DNA from: Elusimicrobiota bacterium
GTDB taxonomy: Bacteria > Elusimicrobiota > Elusimicrobia > UBA1565 > JACRDR01
Reading direction: 5' to 3'
DNA: 15,697 nucleotides
Assembly (NCBI GenBank): GCA_016207585.1
Contig: JACQPI010000061.1
Span: 1-15,697, forward strand
Both the position numbers and the translations under genes were made by a program. The notes under the pieces are model-generated. The model ran no database searches. It was not told where the DNA came from and saw only the letters and a list, made by a program, of their open reading frames with translations. This document shows, piece after piece, positions 8,014-15,451 of this stretch (position 1 is its first letter; every line of letters begins with the position of its first letter).

Positions 8014-8138
8014 GTAAGCATTCGGTGAACCCATTGCGCCTCGACGAGCAGCCGCGAACTATGGCCGGCCATAGTCGGTATGCAAAGCGTTGGCCGACGA
8101 CGAGTCCGGCAAACGACACGGGTTTACCGAATGCTTAC
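8014..8138. mobile_element. Candidate MITE (125 bp) with IS66-like GTAAGC ends
   Basis: The two ends are inverted copies of a 19-base sequence: GTAAGCATTCGGTGAACCC at 8014-8032 and, on the other strand, GTAAGCATTCGGTAAACCC at 8138-8120 (18 of 19 match). The interior holds a perfect 18-bp palindrome at 8058-8075 and no transposase. Direct repeats TACCAAG(C/T) of 8 bp flank it. Ends beginning GTAA with 8-bp target duplications are the pattern of the IS66 family, so this may be mobilised by an IS66-type transposase elsewhere; that link is inference. The right end supplies the last four codons and the TAA stop of the methyltransferase gene. Taking out the element plus one repeat copy gives GTATGATG, in which the methyltransferase would end at TGA overlapping the ATG of the glycosyltransferase. 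Confidence 0.75.
8058..8075. repeat. Perfect 18-bp palindrome inside the candidate MITE
   Basis: ACTATGGCCGGCCATAGT equals its own reverse complement. In RNA it could only form a stem without a normal loop unless central pairs open, and no T-run follows on either strand, so it is not an intrinsic terminator. It may be a protein site or a relic of two inverted halves of the element. Confidence 0.8.
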
Positions 8139-8915
8139 TACCAAGTCTCGCAACCGCCCCCCTTTCCTGCAGACTGCCACGAAGTAATCCGCCTGACGGA
8201 CCGATGCCGATTCGATAGGAAAATCGCTTGGCGCCAAATCTTCCTCCACCGTGAAACGGGCCCACCGGGAAGCGACCCTATGCAGGTTCGCCGGGATCCA
8301 ACGTCTTAGCCGCAATGGATCCATGCGAGCCAGCCAACGTTTCCCGGGAGTTCCATGCATGGCCTCTTGCGCCTTGCGGGAGCCGCTTTGTCCCAAAACT
8401 TCCACGGATTCAAAGTGCGCCGATAATATGCTCTGGAGCTCGTCCCAATTGAACTCCCTGAAATGGTAAGGATTGGCGGGCCGCCCATGCTCGGAAGAAA
8501 CCGATTTATTGGGGGTTGATAGAATGGCGATGCCATCCTTCGCCAAAACCCGGATGATTTCCGACAACATTTTCTCCGGACCTTTCAGGTGCTCGATAAC
8601 CTCGAAGGCGCAAACAGCCCCGAAGGTCTCATCCCTAAACTCCAACGCTTCGCAATCCATGGGCAAGAACCTGAGCCCCTCCTTTTGGTAGCGCCTTCGC
8701 GCATACTCGATCGCCTCTACGGAGATATCTATCCCGGTCACCGCTTGAGCGGTCCCCGACATGCAATCGGCCCCATAGCCCATGCCGCAACCCATGTCCA
8801 ATACCCGCCTCCCACGAACCCAAGGAATCGCGAACTGATACCGCGCGAGATGCCTTTTAAAATTCGCCGAATCCTTGTTGTCGGGGCAAGCCCGCTCATC
8901 ATAGTGGAGATGCAT
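8124..8915 (-). CDS. Class I SAM-dependent methyltransferase (Methyltransf_11-like)
   Basis: 263 residues from an ATG at 8915 with a strong AGGAGGG five bases upstream; the start overlaps the previous gene by 17 bases. Motif I is VLDMGCGMGYGAD (38-50), the acidic end of strand 2 is GIDIS (61-65), motif post-I gives MDCEALEF (86-93), and CAFEVIEHLKGPEKMLSEI (102-120) with LAKDGIAILSTPN (124-136) completes the Rossmann-fold methyltransferase signature of the UbiE/Coq5-like group. The lack of membrane segments fits a soluble cytosolic enzyme. In this operon it may O- or N-methylate a sugar of the repeat unit or a nucleotide sugar, but the substrate is not readable. The last residues, Val-Ser-Ile-Arg, and the TAA stop come from the inverted end of the inserted element; the ancestral protein probably ended at ...Arg-Asp-Leu-Val. 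Confidence 0.85.
   Translation of the reverse strand: MHLHYDERACPDNKDSANFKRHLARYQFAIPWVRGRRVLDMGCGMGYGADCMSGTAQAVTGIDISVEAIEYARRRYQKEGLRFLPMDCEALEFRDETFGAVCAFEVIEHLKGPEKMLSEIIRVLAKDGIAILSTPNKSVSSEHGRPANPYHFREFNWDELQSILSAHFESVEVLGQSGSRKAQEAMHGTPGKRWLARMDPLRLRRWIPANLHRVASRWARFTVEEDLAPSDFPIESASVRQADYFVAVCRKGGRLRDLVVSIR
8139..8146 (+). repeat. Right copy of 8-bp flanking direct repeat (target-site duplication)
   Basis: TACCAAGT directly follows the right inverted end at 8138. On the minus strand it codes the end of ...Asp-Leu-Val of the methyltransferase, just before the residues supplied by the element. Confidence 0.75.
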
Positions 8916-9729
8916 TTTTTCCCTCCTGCTTGCCGCCGGGCCCGGAAGTCGCGGAGGGTCTTTCCCACAGCCAAAGCCAATCGGGAGACCGCCGAAATCC
9001 CAGCGAATTCAGAACGGCTTCGGGATGAAATCCTATTTTCAGATGCATCGGATGTTTTTCATCGGGACCGCAGGAGTCCAAGCCCGTCACGACCAATTTC
9101 CCGTCACGGGCCAAGGAATCCGCCATTTTCCTAATGACTTTCTCCGGATCCAATACATGCTCAATGACATCGACGCAGACAATGGTCCCATATTTTCTTT
9201 CCCATATCCGATCCCACTCCTCCGCCGCATCCAGCATGGAAATATTCGCATGGCCGCTGCGTCGCAGGTGCCAGCGCGCGAAATCGAAGGTCCGGCCGGC
9301 CATATCCGCATAGACCACCTCCCGTCCCGCGCGAGCGAAAGCCAAAGTCAGATCTCCGATTCCTCCCCCATAGTCCAGGACGGTCCCGGTGGAAACCTTG
9401 ACGATTTGTCGTCTTAAAATTTTTTGCATGCGCTTCATGTGCCAATAACCCAGATCGAAGATATAAAAAGGGGTGGCGGCATAAAATTTAAGAATGTCCT
9501 TCGGGGTTCCCGGCTTAAGCATATTCCATAGTTCCGCGTTCAACCGCTCCCCCAACTCCAATAAGCTCAAAGCTTGGGGATAGGTATATCCGAAATAGTC
9601 CGCGATGGCTCGCACCATACGGCGATCCACGCAGATGCTCGAATACCATCGTTCTTGCCATGCGTAAAACACTCCTTGCATCCCGGAAGGCGCTTTTTCC
9701 AAGCATCGCTTCAATACCCGCTTAATCAT
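8899..9729 (-). CDS. Class I SAM-dependent methyltransferase
   Basis: 276 residues from an ATG at 9729, which overlaps the upstream stop by 8 bases and has GGGAGGAG seven bases upstream; an open extension to 9828 is the shadow of the upstream gene. About 110 N-terminal residues of mixed helical character (WYSSICVDRRMVRAIADYFG, YIFDLGYWHMKRMQKILRR) precede the methyltransferase core. Core motifs are VLDYGGGIGDLTLAFA (117-132, motif I), VVYADMAG (138-145), CVDVIEHVLDPEKVIRKMAD (185-204) and LARDGKLVVTG (206-216). The extra N-terminal region may bind the acceptor. It and the following methyltransferase share the same core signature but differ elsewhere, so they are probably not a recent duplication and may modify different positions. 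Substrate unknown; action on a sugar of the repeat unit is inference from context. Confidence 0.83.
   Translation of the reverse strand: MIKRVLKRCLEKAPSGMQGVFYAWQERWYSSICVDRRMVRAIADYFGYTYPQALSLLELGERLNAELWNMLKPGTPKDILKFYAATPFYIFDLGYWHMKRMQKILRRQIVKVSTGTVLDYGGGIGDLTLAFARAGREVVYADMAGRTFDFARWHLRRSGHANISMLDAAEEWDRIWERKYGTIVCVDVIEHVLDPEKVIRKMADSLARDGKLVVTGLDSCGPDEKHPMHLKIGFHPEAVLNSLGFRRSPDWLWLWERPSATSGPGGKQEGKNASPL
8921..8927 (-). promoter_or_regulatory. Strong Shine-Dalgarno for the second methyltransferase
   Basis: AGGAGGG on the minus strand lies five bases (all A) before the ATG at 8915. It sits inside the 3' end of the preceding methyltransferase gene, so this gene can be initiated independently of pure coupling. 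Confidence 0.75.
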
Positions 9730-11416
9730 GCGCCATCTCCTCCCGACGCAGCCATGCCCGGAAAGGCTCGATCCGATAGAGCGTATAGCGGGAGGACAAG
9801 AGCTCCTGGAGCTCCTGGTCCGCGTCAATCGCCCGGAGCTGGGCGACCGTATTGACGCTCAAGCCGTACACCACCGCCCGGGGCTTCTCGTCTCGAATCA
9901 GCTTAGCAATCTTGCGCAGATCATCCCAGTCCGAGGGGCGAAAACCTCGAACGGGCTCGACTCCCGTGGCCTGCAAAATGGCGAAGTCCGCTAATGCGGG
10001 GCCTCCAGCGGGCTGTTCCCGCAGCGCCGTTTCCACGCGCCGAATCGCGCTCCATGGAGTTCCATAGGCGGCTCGAAGGTCATAGCGTGCCCAACCCTGG
10101 GCCGCGGCAAGCCCGACTTGCGAGGCCAAGAGAAGAGCAGCCCAGCGATGCCGAGTTCCACGTCCGAAAACCCACAAGAAACCCGCCGGAAGAGAGTACA
10201 AGCATAGTTTGAGGAGCAAAGAGAGTCCCTGCGGAATCATCCGCCCCAGATACTGTCCTTCCCTCAACTTGTAATTGAAGATATAAACGTAGTCTCCGAC
10301 CACAAGCCCGTAGTAGGCCGCGCAAGACGCAAAAATAATCGCCCACCTCCAGGACGGCCTCCAGCTCTCCTGAAATTCCTTTTGAAAAAGGAAAAAGACG
10401 CCCATAACGCAAAGCGGCGCCAAGGCCGGCTGAAAGTACTTGGGATATGCCCTGGCCCCTCCAAAAAACAAGCAGTACGTCAGCACGACCGTTACCGCGA
10501 ACAGGGTTAATGTCGAGTGCGGCGGGAAACGCCGATCGCGCCATGCCTGTTTCACCCACTGGGCGCCCTCCAGCGCACCGACCCCTACAAGCCCCGGCCC
10601 GGCATAGAGGAAAAAAGCCAGCCAAGTGCCGAGGATCGTCATCAAGGAAGCGTTCCAAGCCGCCTGCCCGGCGCCCCCTCCCGTCGCGTAATACAACGGC
10701 TCCAGCATCAGCCTCATAACGGACTGCTGCAATCCCAGGCTCCGCTGAATCCATCCGCAATAAAGCGCCCACGTGCCGATAAAAAAAGCGGCCCCGACCG
10801 CGGTGGCCGCGAGAAACAGCCTTGGGTTTCCTTCCGGCTTGCGGCCCCTCGCGCAGGTGAGGGTGAATGCACCGAGCAGCGCCAGGGGAGTCGTCAATTT
10901 AGTCCACAAAACAAACCCCAGACAGAATCCCAATGCAAGGGAACGTGGCCAGAAGGATTGCGAGCGCCCTGCAAAGAGCAGCCAAAGAAAGGCCGTGACG
11001 GCGATCGACAGCAGGGAACCGTCGGCAAAATCGATACAGAGCATCCCCTGTATCGCGAGCGGGTTGCTCCAATACAGGGCGGCGGCCCACCATCCCTGAG
11101 AAGAACCGCGCCCCATCGCCAGCACCAGCCTATGGATCAGAAATCCATGAGCCAGATGAAGGCACAATCCGGGAAGCCGCATGGCCCAGGCCGAATCCCC
11201 GAACAACCGGATTGCCGCCGCGAGGAGGTACGCGACGCTCGGCGGATGGATGAGGAGCGGGCGATCCTGCCATAGAGCGATTTTAGGCGCCCCGCCATCC
11301 AGGATGGAGAGCGCGGCGGCATGGTTGATCCACTCCCAAAGGAAAACAGGCGCAACCAGGGAAGGAAGAGCCAGGAGACAAGCCCCCGCGAGCAGAAGGG
11401 CCGACGAATACTTCAT
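9722..11416 (-). CDS. GT39/ArnT-like integral-membrane glycosyltransferase (GT-C)
   Basis: 564 residues from the ATG at 11416, which overlaps the polymerase stop as ATGA. An open extension to 11650 is not plausible because it covers the end of the upstream gene. The N-terminus is a membrane helix (residues 4-26) followed by FLWEWINHAAALSILDGG, where GT-C enzymes carry the catalytic acidic residue (E28 is the candidate), then LLIHPPSVAYLLAAAIRLFGDSAWAMRLPG (54-83), close to the HPPxYY...G motif of PMT_2/ArnT-type proteins. About ten more membrane segments follow, then PKYFQPALAPL, which resembles the RYLLPxxP loop of this family, and a soluble C-terminal domain of about 120 residues. Family members move a sugar from a polyprenyl-phosphate carrier to a lipid or protein on the periplasmic side. 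Here it could decorate the glycan or its lipid carrier; the donor and acceptor are inference. Confidence 0.8.
   Translation of the reverse strand: MKYSSALLLAGACLLALPSLVAPVFLWEWINHAAALSILDGGAPKIALWQDRPLLIHPPSVAYLLAAAIRLFGDSAWAMRLPGLCLHLAHGFLIHRLVLAMGRGSSQGWWAAALYWSNPLAIQGMLCIDFADGSLLSIAVTAFLWLLFAGRSQSFWPRSLALGFCLGFVLWTKLTTPLALLGAFTLTCARGRKPEGNPRLFLAATAVGAAFFIGTWALYCGWIQRSLGLQQSVMRLMLEPLYYATGGGAGQAAWNASLMTILGTWLAFFLYAGPGLVGVGALEGAQWVKQAWRDRRFPPHSTLTLFAVTVVLTYCLFFGGARAYPKYFQPALAPLCVMGVFFLFQKEFQESWRPSWRWAIIFASCAAYYGLVVGDYVYIFNYKLREGQYLGRMIPQGLSLLLKLCLYSLPAGFLWVFGRGTRHRWAALLLASQVGLAAAQGWARYDLRAAYGTPWSAIRRVETALREQPAGGPALADFAILQATGVEPVRGFRPSDWDDLRKIAKLIRDEKPRAVVYGLSVNTVAQLRAIDADQELQELLSSRYTLYRIEPFRAWLRREEMAHD
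9737..9744 (-). promoter_or_regulatory. Shine-Dalgarno that fixes the first methyltransferase start
   Basis: GGGAGGAG on the minus strand is seven bases before the ATG at 9729. It excludes the longer open frame starting at 9828 as the real start. Confidence 0.75.
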
Positions 11417-12840
11417 GCCTCGGATGAACGCCCGGGCATGTAGAGACGCGCCGTGATCCCGGCCAAAAACCAGAACGGCTCGGCGATGCGCACGATGATG
11501 AACGTGTTGGCTCCCAGAGAATGGGCGCACAAGGCCGCAGTCGTCGCGGCCAAACCCAAGCCCAGGGCCATCGACAGAACATCTTGGGAAGAGCGAAATA
11601 ACCCCCACCCCATTCGAACGAGTCGCAGGATCATCCATAGAAAGGCCCACAATCCCAAGAGCCCCGTCTCCCCCAGGACCCTGGGCAGATGGGTATCGAC
11701 CATGCCGGCCCCGGTGACGCCGACCCCTAAAATGGGATGTTTCGTGAAATATCGATGGAGGACGTTTTGCGCGCTCGATATGCGCGCCTGCGCGGAAGCC
11801 TCCAGGCGGACGCCGCCGCTATCGGAATCCCCCCACCCGCCGGCGGGAAACGTCTCGGCCACGCGGTGAACGGCCGCTTCGCGAACGCCCGGGGTCATGA
11901 AAGTCAGCAGCCCCGCCATCCCCAAACCGGCCAGCAAGGACAGGCGCTTTTTCCTGGTGGCCGAGAGAAAAAACAATATCAGCACGAGCAACCCGATATA
12001 GGAGGAACGCGACAGGGACATCACAAACGGCAGCAACATCCACAAGAAAGACAGGAGCGCGAAACGAGACAGACGAGCCCCACCCTGCGTGAACAGCGCC
12101 AGCAAGACCCCGAAGACCACCAGGAAATAGCCGCCGTAGGTATTCGCCTCGTTGACCGCGGCCTCCTGCATCCTGAAATTCGTGAGCGGGATGGGGGTCT
12201 CGAAAGGCGTGGAGACCCTCTGGCCGGAAGGAATCTGAACATAGCCGTACAACGTGACCAGGGCCGCGACGACCCAGGCCGCCCAAAGATAGCGCCGGAT
12301 ATCTTCGCGCGTTTCGACCACGTTGACGGTCATGAAGAAAAGCAGGAAATACTCCACGTACTTCAGGACGAAAAAGAACGGGCGCGCCATCTCCAGGTCC
12401 CCGCGAATCACCGCGAAGGCGGTCGAAACCACGCACAGGCAGGTGTAGACGAAAACCGGCAGGTGGATCGGCGTGGAGACCAGGAAGGCCCCTCGTTTCA
12501 AGACGGCGGTCCGCGCCATCCAAGCGCACGTCACGACGGCCAGCAGGATGTCGTCCATGCGCAGTTCTATAGAGCCTCCCCAGCCTCCGGCGCCGGCGGA
12601 GCCGATGGCCGCCCCCTTCAGGCGCGGGGACAGAAGCATGGAAAAAACCAGGAGCCCCAGCCCCAATTTCGGGGAATAAAAAGTCAGCGCCGCGGCGCCC
12701 AAGGACAACATGAAGGCGACGAAAAGCGGCGAAGCGCTTTCAACGGCGAGCTTCCCGACGAAAATGCAAAAAAGCACGCCCAACGCGGCGGGCAGCCAGA
12801 AGCGAAGGGCATCCGCGGTTTCAGGGTTCTTGGACCACAT
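11413..12840 (-). CDS. wzy: Wzy-type polymerase / O-antigen ligase family protein
   Basis: 475 residues from the ATG at 12840; a GTG three bases earlier (12843) is an alternative. Neither has a good Shine-Dalgarno, and the gene starts 25 bases after the kinase stop. The protein is almost entirely hydrophobic, with about 11-12 membrane helices. The family signature (Wzy_C) is visible as SLSRSSYIGLLVLILFF (about 275-291), a large periplasmic loop around 310-370, and KHPILGVGVTGAGMVDTHLPRVLGETGLLG (about 367-396), the region holding the conserved His and Glu of O-antigen ligase-like proteins. A Gly-rich loop (AAIGSAGAGGWGGS) at about 77-90 is unusual. Wzy and WaaL share this fold; the neighbouring Wzx, Wzc-like and Wza-like genes favour a polymerase. 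It would join repeat units on the periplasmic side of the inner membrane. Confidence 0.82.
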   Translation of the reverse strand: MWSKNPETADALRFWLPAALGVLFCIFVGKLAVESASPLFVAFMLSLGAAALTFYSPKLGLGLLVFSMLLSPRLKGAAIGSAGAGGWGGSIELRMDDILLAVVTCAWMARTAVLKRGAFLVSTPIHLPVFVYTCLCVVSTAFAVIRGDLEMARPFFFVLKYVEYFLLFFMTVNVVETREDIRRYLWAAWVVAALVTLYGYVQIPSGQRVSTPFETPIPLTNFRMQEAAVNEANTYGGYFLVVFGVLLALFTQGGARLSRFALLSFLWMLLPFVMSLSRSSYIGLLVLILFFLSATRKKRLSLLAGLGMAGLLTFMTPGVREAAVHRVAETFPAGGWGDSDSGGVRLEASAQARISSAQNVLHRYFTKHPILGVGVTGAGMVDTHLPRVLGETGLLGLWAFLWMILRLVRMGWGLFRSSQDVLSMALGLGLAATTAALCAHSLGANTFIIVRIAEPFWFLAGITARLYMPGRSSEA

Positions 12841-12865
12841 CACTCAAAGGACGAGAGAACCGGCG

Positions 12866-14704
12866 CTAGGACTCCTTCTTTGCGTAATGGCCGTAGTCGT
12901 AGTAATAACCGTACCGCGGCTCTATGTCGGAAGCCTGCATGTCGTTGAGCACGACGCCGAGGATGTTCGCCTTCGCGGCCGCCACCTGGTCCTTGGCGCG
13001 CTTGAGCGCCCTGCGGGCCATCTTTCCGGATTTATAGATCATGACGACCCCGTCGGTATGGACCCCGATCAAGAGGGCGTCCACGAACAGCAGGATGGGA
13101 GGGGAATCGAACACGATCAGGTCGTAATCGGGCCGCATCCGGTCGATCAGCCTCGGCACCGCGTCGGAAGAAAAAAGGTTGACGACGTCCGTAGTCCTAT
13201 GGATCCAGCCGGTCATGATCTTGAAGTTGTCTATCCCCGAAAACGTCAGCAGCTTGTCCAGGTCGAGCTCCCCCATCAAGAAATCGACGGTGCCCTTCAC
13301 GACGTCCATGTATGGGACCTCATTCGAGAGAGCCTCCACGATCCCCGTCTCGCGCGGCAGCCCGAAAATCCTGTAGATGACCGGCCGGCGTATGTCGGCG
13401 CCGATCAAAAGCGTCCGAAGCCCCGCGTGCGCCGCCGCCAGGCAGAAGTTGATCGCGGTCAGGGTCTTCCCCTCCGCCACGCCCGTGGACGTGAATGTCA
13501 GCACGACGTTCTGCTTTTTCGGCAGTTGGGAGAAGATGTTGGCGCGCAGCGTGTGGTATACCTCTATAACCGGGGATTTGGCGCGGTAATGGAAGAGCAA
13601 ATGGGAGCGAAAAATATCCATGGGATAGCGCTGCTTGCGCAGGAACTCCGTGCGCAGCGCGGCCCATTTTTTCTCGGTGCCGAAATGCGGGACGATCCCC
13701 AGGACGGGAACCCCCAGGAGCTTCTCGATCTCCTCGATCGTCGTGATCGAGATATCGAGGTTTTCCAAGGTGAACACGAGCAAAAAGCCCAAAAAAAGTC
13801 CTAGGATGACGCCCATCATGTAATTGAGCTTCTTATTGGGCGAGATCGGCGCCTGAGGGATCACTCCCCGGGAAATGATCGAAACGTACGGGGTGACCGA
13901 CGCGAGCGCGATTTTCGCCTCTTCCTGGCCGCGCGAAAGGGTAATGTACATTTCCTCGTTGACCTTGATGTCCCGGACGATCCGATCCAGGTCGGTCTCC
14001 TGGGTAGGTACCTGGCGCAATTGAGTCTTGACCGTCTCTATTCTCTGCTCCAATTTGATGACTTCCGGGTGTTCCGCGGTGAATTTCTTAAGGAGCTCCC
14101 TGCGCCGCGCTTCCAGATCCAGCAACGAGCTGGATAGGCTGGAGCCCAGATGGGCGGAATGGTGCTTCTGCAAGAAAGTTTTCCTTTTCTCTTCCAGGTC
14201 CCGCAGCGAGTTTTCGACTTCCGCCCGCCGCTTCACGACGTTTTCCAGGGTCTTACGCGCGTTGAAAGAGCGCTCCTCGAGGTCGCGCTCCACGTAAACA
14301 TCGAGCGCGGTATTGACGATGTCCGTCAGCGCCACCGGATCCGCTCCGACGGCGGAAATGCGGATCAGGTTGGCGTTCTCGACCCGCTCGGCCTGGATGA
14401 CTCCCTGCAGCTTGGCGGGCTCCCAACCGATCTTGCGTCCGATCCGCTCGGCCATGTCGTAGGAAACCAGGATGCGCGCTTGGGCCTCCAGGACCGCGAT
14501 CGGGTCGAAGGCCGCCAGGTCCCCCCCGGAAAAACGGCCCGGCGGAGGCTCGTATTTGACGATCGCCCTGGAGCGATAGACCGGCGTCTTCATCTGCGTG
14601 TAAAAAAACGTGGACAGGAACGTCGCCAGGAACGTGGCGAGTATCGCGATCCCTCGTTTGCGCAGGATGCGCCAGTAATCGTGAAGACTCAGTTCAACGT
14701 CCAT
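12866..14704 (-). CDS. wzc: Chain-length determinant / BY-kinase fusion (Wzc-like)
   Basis: 612 residues from an ATG at 14704, six bases after the export gene stop. The Wzz domain has a first membrane helix at about 18-36, a periplasmic part with a helical coiled coil (about 150-235, rich in Glu/Lys/Leu heptads), and a second helix at about 293-312 preceded by the Pro-rich VIPQAPISPNKK (281-292). The kinase domain follows: STGVAEGKTLTA (406-417) is Walker A, TLLIGADIRRP (431-441) Walker A', and YDLIVFDSPP (527-536) Walker B. The C-terminus carries a Tyr cluster (Y598, Y600-602, Y604, Y607) for autophosphorylation. Two departures stand out: Walker A reads AEGKT rather than GEGKS/T, and the first Asp of the DxD in Walker A' is Gly (G435). 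The family acts in the inner membrane, regulating polymer length and bridging to the outer-membrane export protein. Confidence 0.92.
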   Translation of the reverse strand: MDVELSLHDYWRILRKRGIAILATFLATFLSTFFYTQMKTPVYRSRAIVKYEPPPGRFSGGDLAAFDPIAVLEAQARILVSYDMAERIGRKIGWEPAKLQGVIQAERVENANLIRISAVGADPVALTDIVNTALDVYVERDLEERSFNARKTLENVVKRRAEVENSLRDLEEKRKTFLQKHHSAHLGSSLSSSLLDLEARRRELLKKFTAEHPEVIKLEQRIETVKTQLRQVPTQETDLDRIVRDIKVNEEMYITLSRGQEEAKIALASVTPYVSIISRGVIPQAPISPNKKLNYMMGVILGLFLGFLLVFTLENLDISITTIEEIEKLLGVPVLGIVPHFGTEKKWAALRTEFLRKQRYPMDIFRSHLLFHYRAKSPVIEVYHTLRANIFSQLPKKQNVVLTFTSTGVAEGKTLTAINFCLAAAHAGLRTLLIGADIRRPVIYRIFGLPRETGIVEALSNEVPYMDVVKGTVDFLMGELDLDKLLTFSGIDNFKIMTGWIHRTTDVVNLFSSDAVPRLIDRMRPDYDLIVFDSPPILLFVDALLIGVHTDGVVMIYKSGKMARRALKRAKDQVAAAKANILGVVLNDMQASDIEPRYGYYYDYGHYAKKES

Positions 14705-14710
14705 GTAAAC

Positions 14711-15451
14711 TCATTGTTTGGACACGAGCACCAACGTCGCCACCAGGCTCGCGAGGGTCGCCCAGGGAAGGACGTTCGTGGTCAACCAGCTTGCCGACAC
14801 GGCCAGCCTCTGTTTGGGAATGTAAACCGTGTCTCCCGGCTGGAGCGCGAGGTCGCGATCCAGCCGGCCCGCCAACACCGCCTTAAAGTTGACGGACACG
14901 GCGCCGGAGGGCGCCCCCTCGCGCAGGACCGTTATCTTGGACGCCTGCGCGAATTCGCTCAACCCCCCGGCTTGCGAGACCAGCTCCAGAAGACGCATGC
15001 CGTCCCTGTACTCATAGTAGCCGGCCGAGCGTATCTGGCCGATGATCGCGACCCTGCGCCCGGCGAAACGCCTCACGTTCACGGTCACCTGCGGGTTGGC
15101 GACGTACTTGGCATAGCGCTGCTGCAGAAGGTCCTGCAACTCGCGGCTCGACAATCCCTTGACGAGGATGGCGCCGATGAGCGCCAACTCGATCTTCCCG
15201 TCCGGCTGCACCGTGACCTCCCTGGAATATTCCTCCACGGGAAACACGGTGATGGAAACGACGTCGCCCGGAGAAATCCGTATTTTCGCCCCTTCCGGAG
15301 CGGAGGGACTCGCCGCAGGAGGCGGGGACGGCTCCTTGGCTCCGGCTCCAGCGGCATTCTGCCCCCATGCGACCGATGCGGAAAACGCCGAATTCGCGGC
15401 AAAAGACGCCGCCAACGCCAGGGATGCGGCCCGGTGGAATTTAGTCGTCAT
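14711..15451 (-). CDS. Polysaccharide export protein (Wza/OPX family, short form)
   Basis: 246 residues from an ATG at 15451, which overlaps the stop of the preceding gene by 11 bases and has GAGAGG three bases upstream. A Sec-type signal sequence is visible at 1-31 (a run of small hydrophobic residues ending AWGQ), with no Cys for lipidation. The Poly_export domain spans about 55-127 (KIRISPGDVVSITVFPVEEYSREVTVQ-type start, then QVTVNV), followed by an SLBB domain at about 132-212 that ends in LQPGDTVYIPK (203-213). A C-terminal helix (about 227-243) could span a membrane. It is much shorter than Wza (about 380 residues) and has one clear SLBB domain. The family forms the outer-membrane or periplasmic channel for polymer export and works with the Wzc-like kinase encoded next. 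The missing lipobox and the helix make its exact membrane position uncertain. Confidence 0.9.
   Translation of the reverse strand: MTTKFHRAASLALAASFAANSAFSASVAWGQNAAGAGAKEPSPPPAASPSAPEGAKIRISPGDVVSITVFPVEEYSREVTVQPDGKIELALIGAILVKGLSSRELQDLLQQRYAKYVANPQVTVNVRRFAGRRVAIIGQIRSAGYYEYRDGMRLLELVSQAGGLSEFAQASKITVLREGAPSGAVSVNFKAVLAGRLDRDLALQPGDTVYIPKQRLAVSASWLTTNVLPWATLASLVATLVLVSKQ

Noticed and set aside
8002..8029. Promoter-like TATGAT (8007-8002, minus strand) with TTCACC 16 bases upstream, at the element edge
   Set aside because: Transcription from it would begin after the start codon of the glycosyltransferase, and TATGAT simply overlaps the ATGATG start; the -35 match is only four of six.
8014..8138. 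Intrinsic terminator formed by the inverted ends or palindrome
   Set aside because: No T-run follows the hairpins on the minus strand, and six genes continue downstream without another visible promoter.
9722..11650. 642-codon version of the GT39 gene starting at 11650
   Set aside because: The first 78 codons overlap the end of the polymerase gene and lack any family sequence; the ATGA overlap at 11416 starts directly at the membrane helix.
11737..12948. Plus-strand open frame of 403 codons
   Set aside because: It is antisense to the membrane polymerase, and its hydrophilic, His/Gln/Arg-rich translation is the expected complement of hydrophobic codons.
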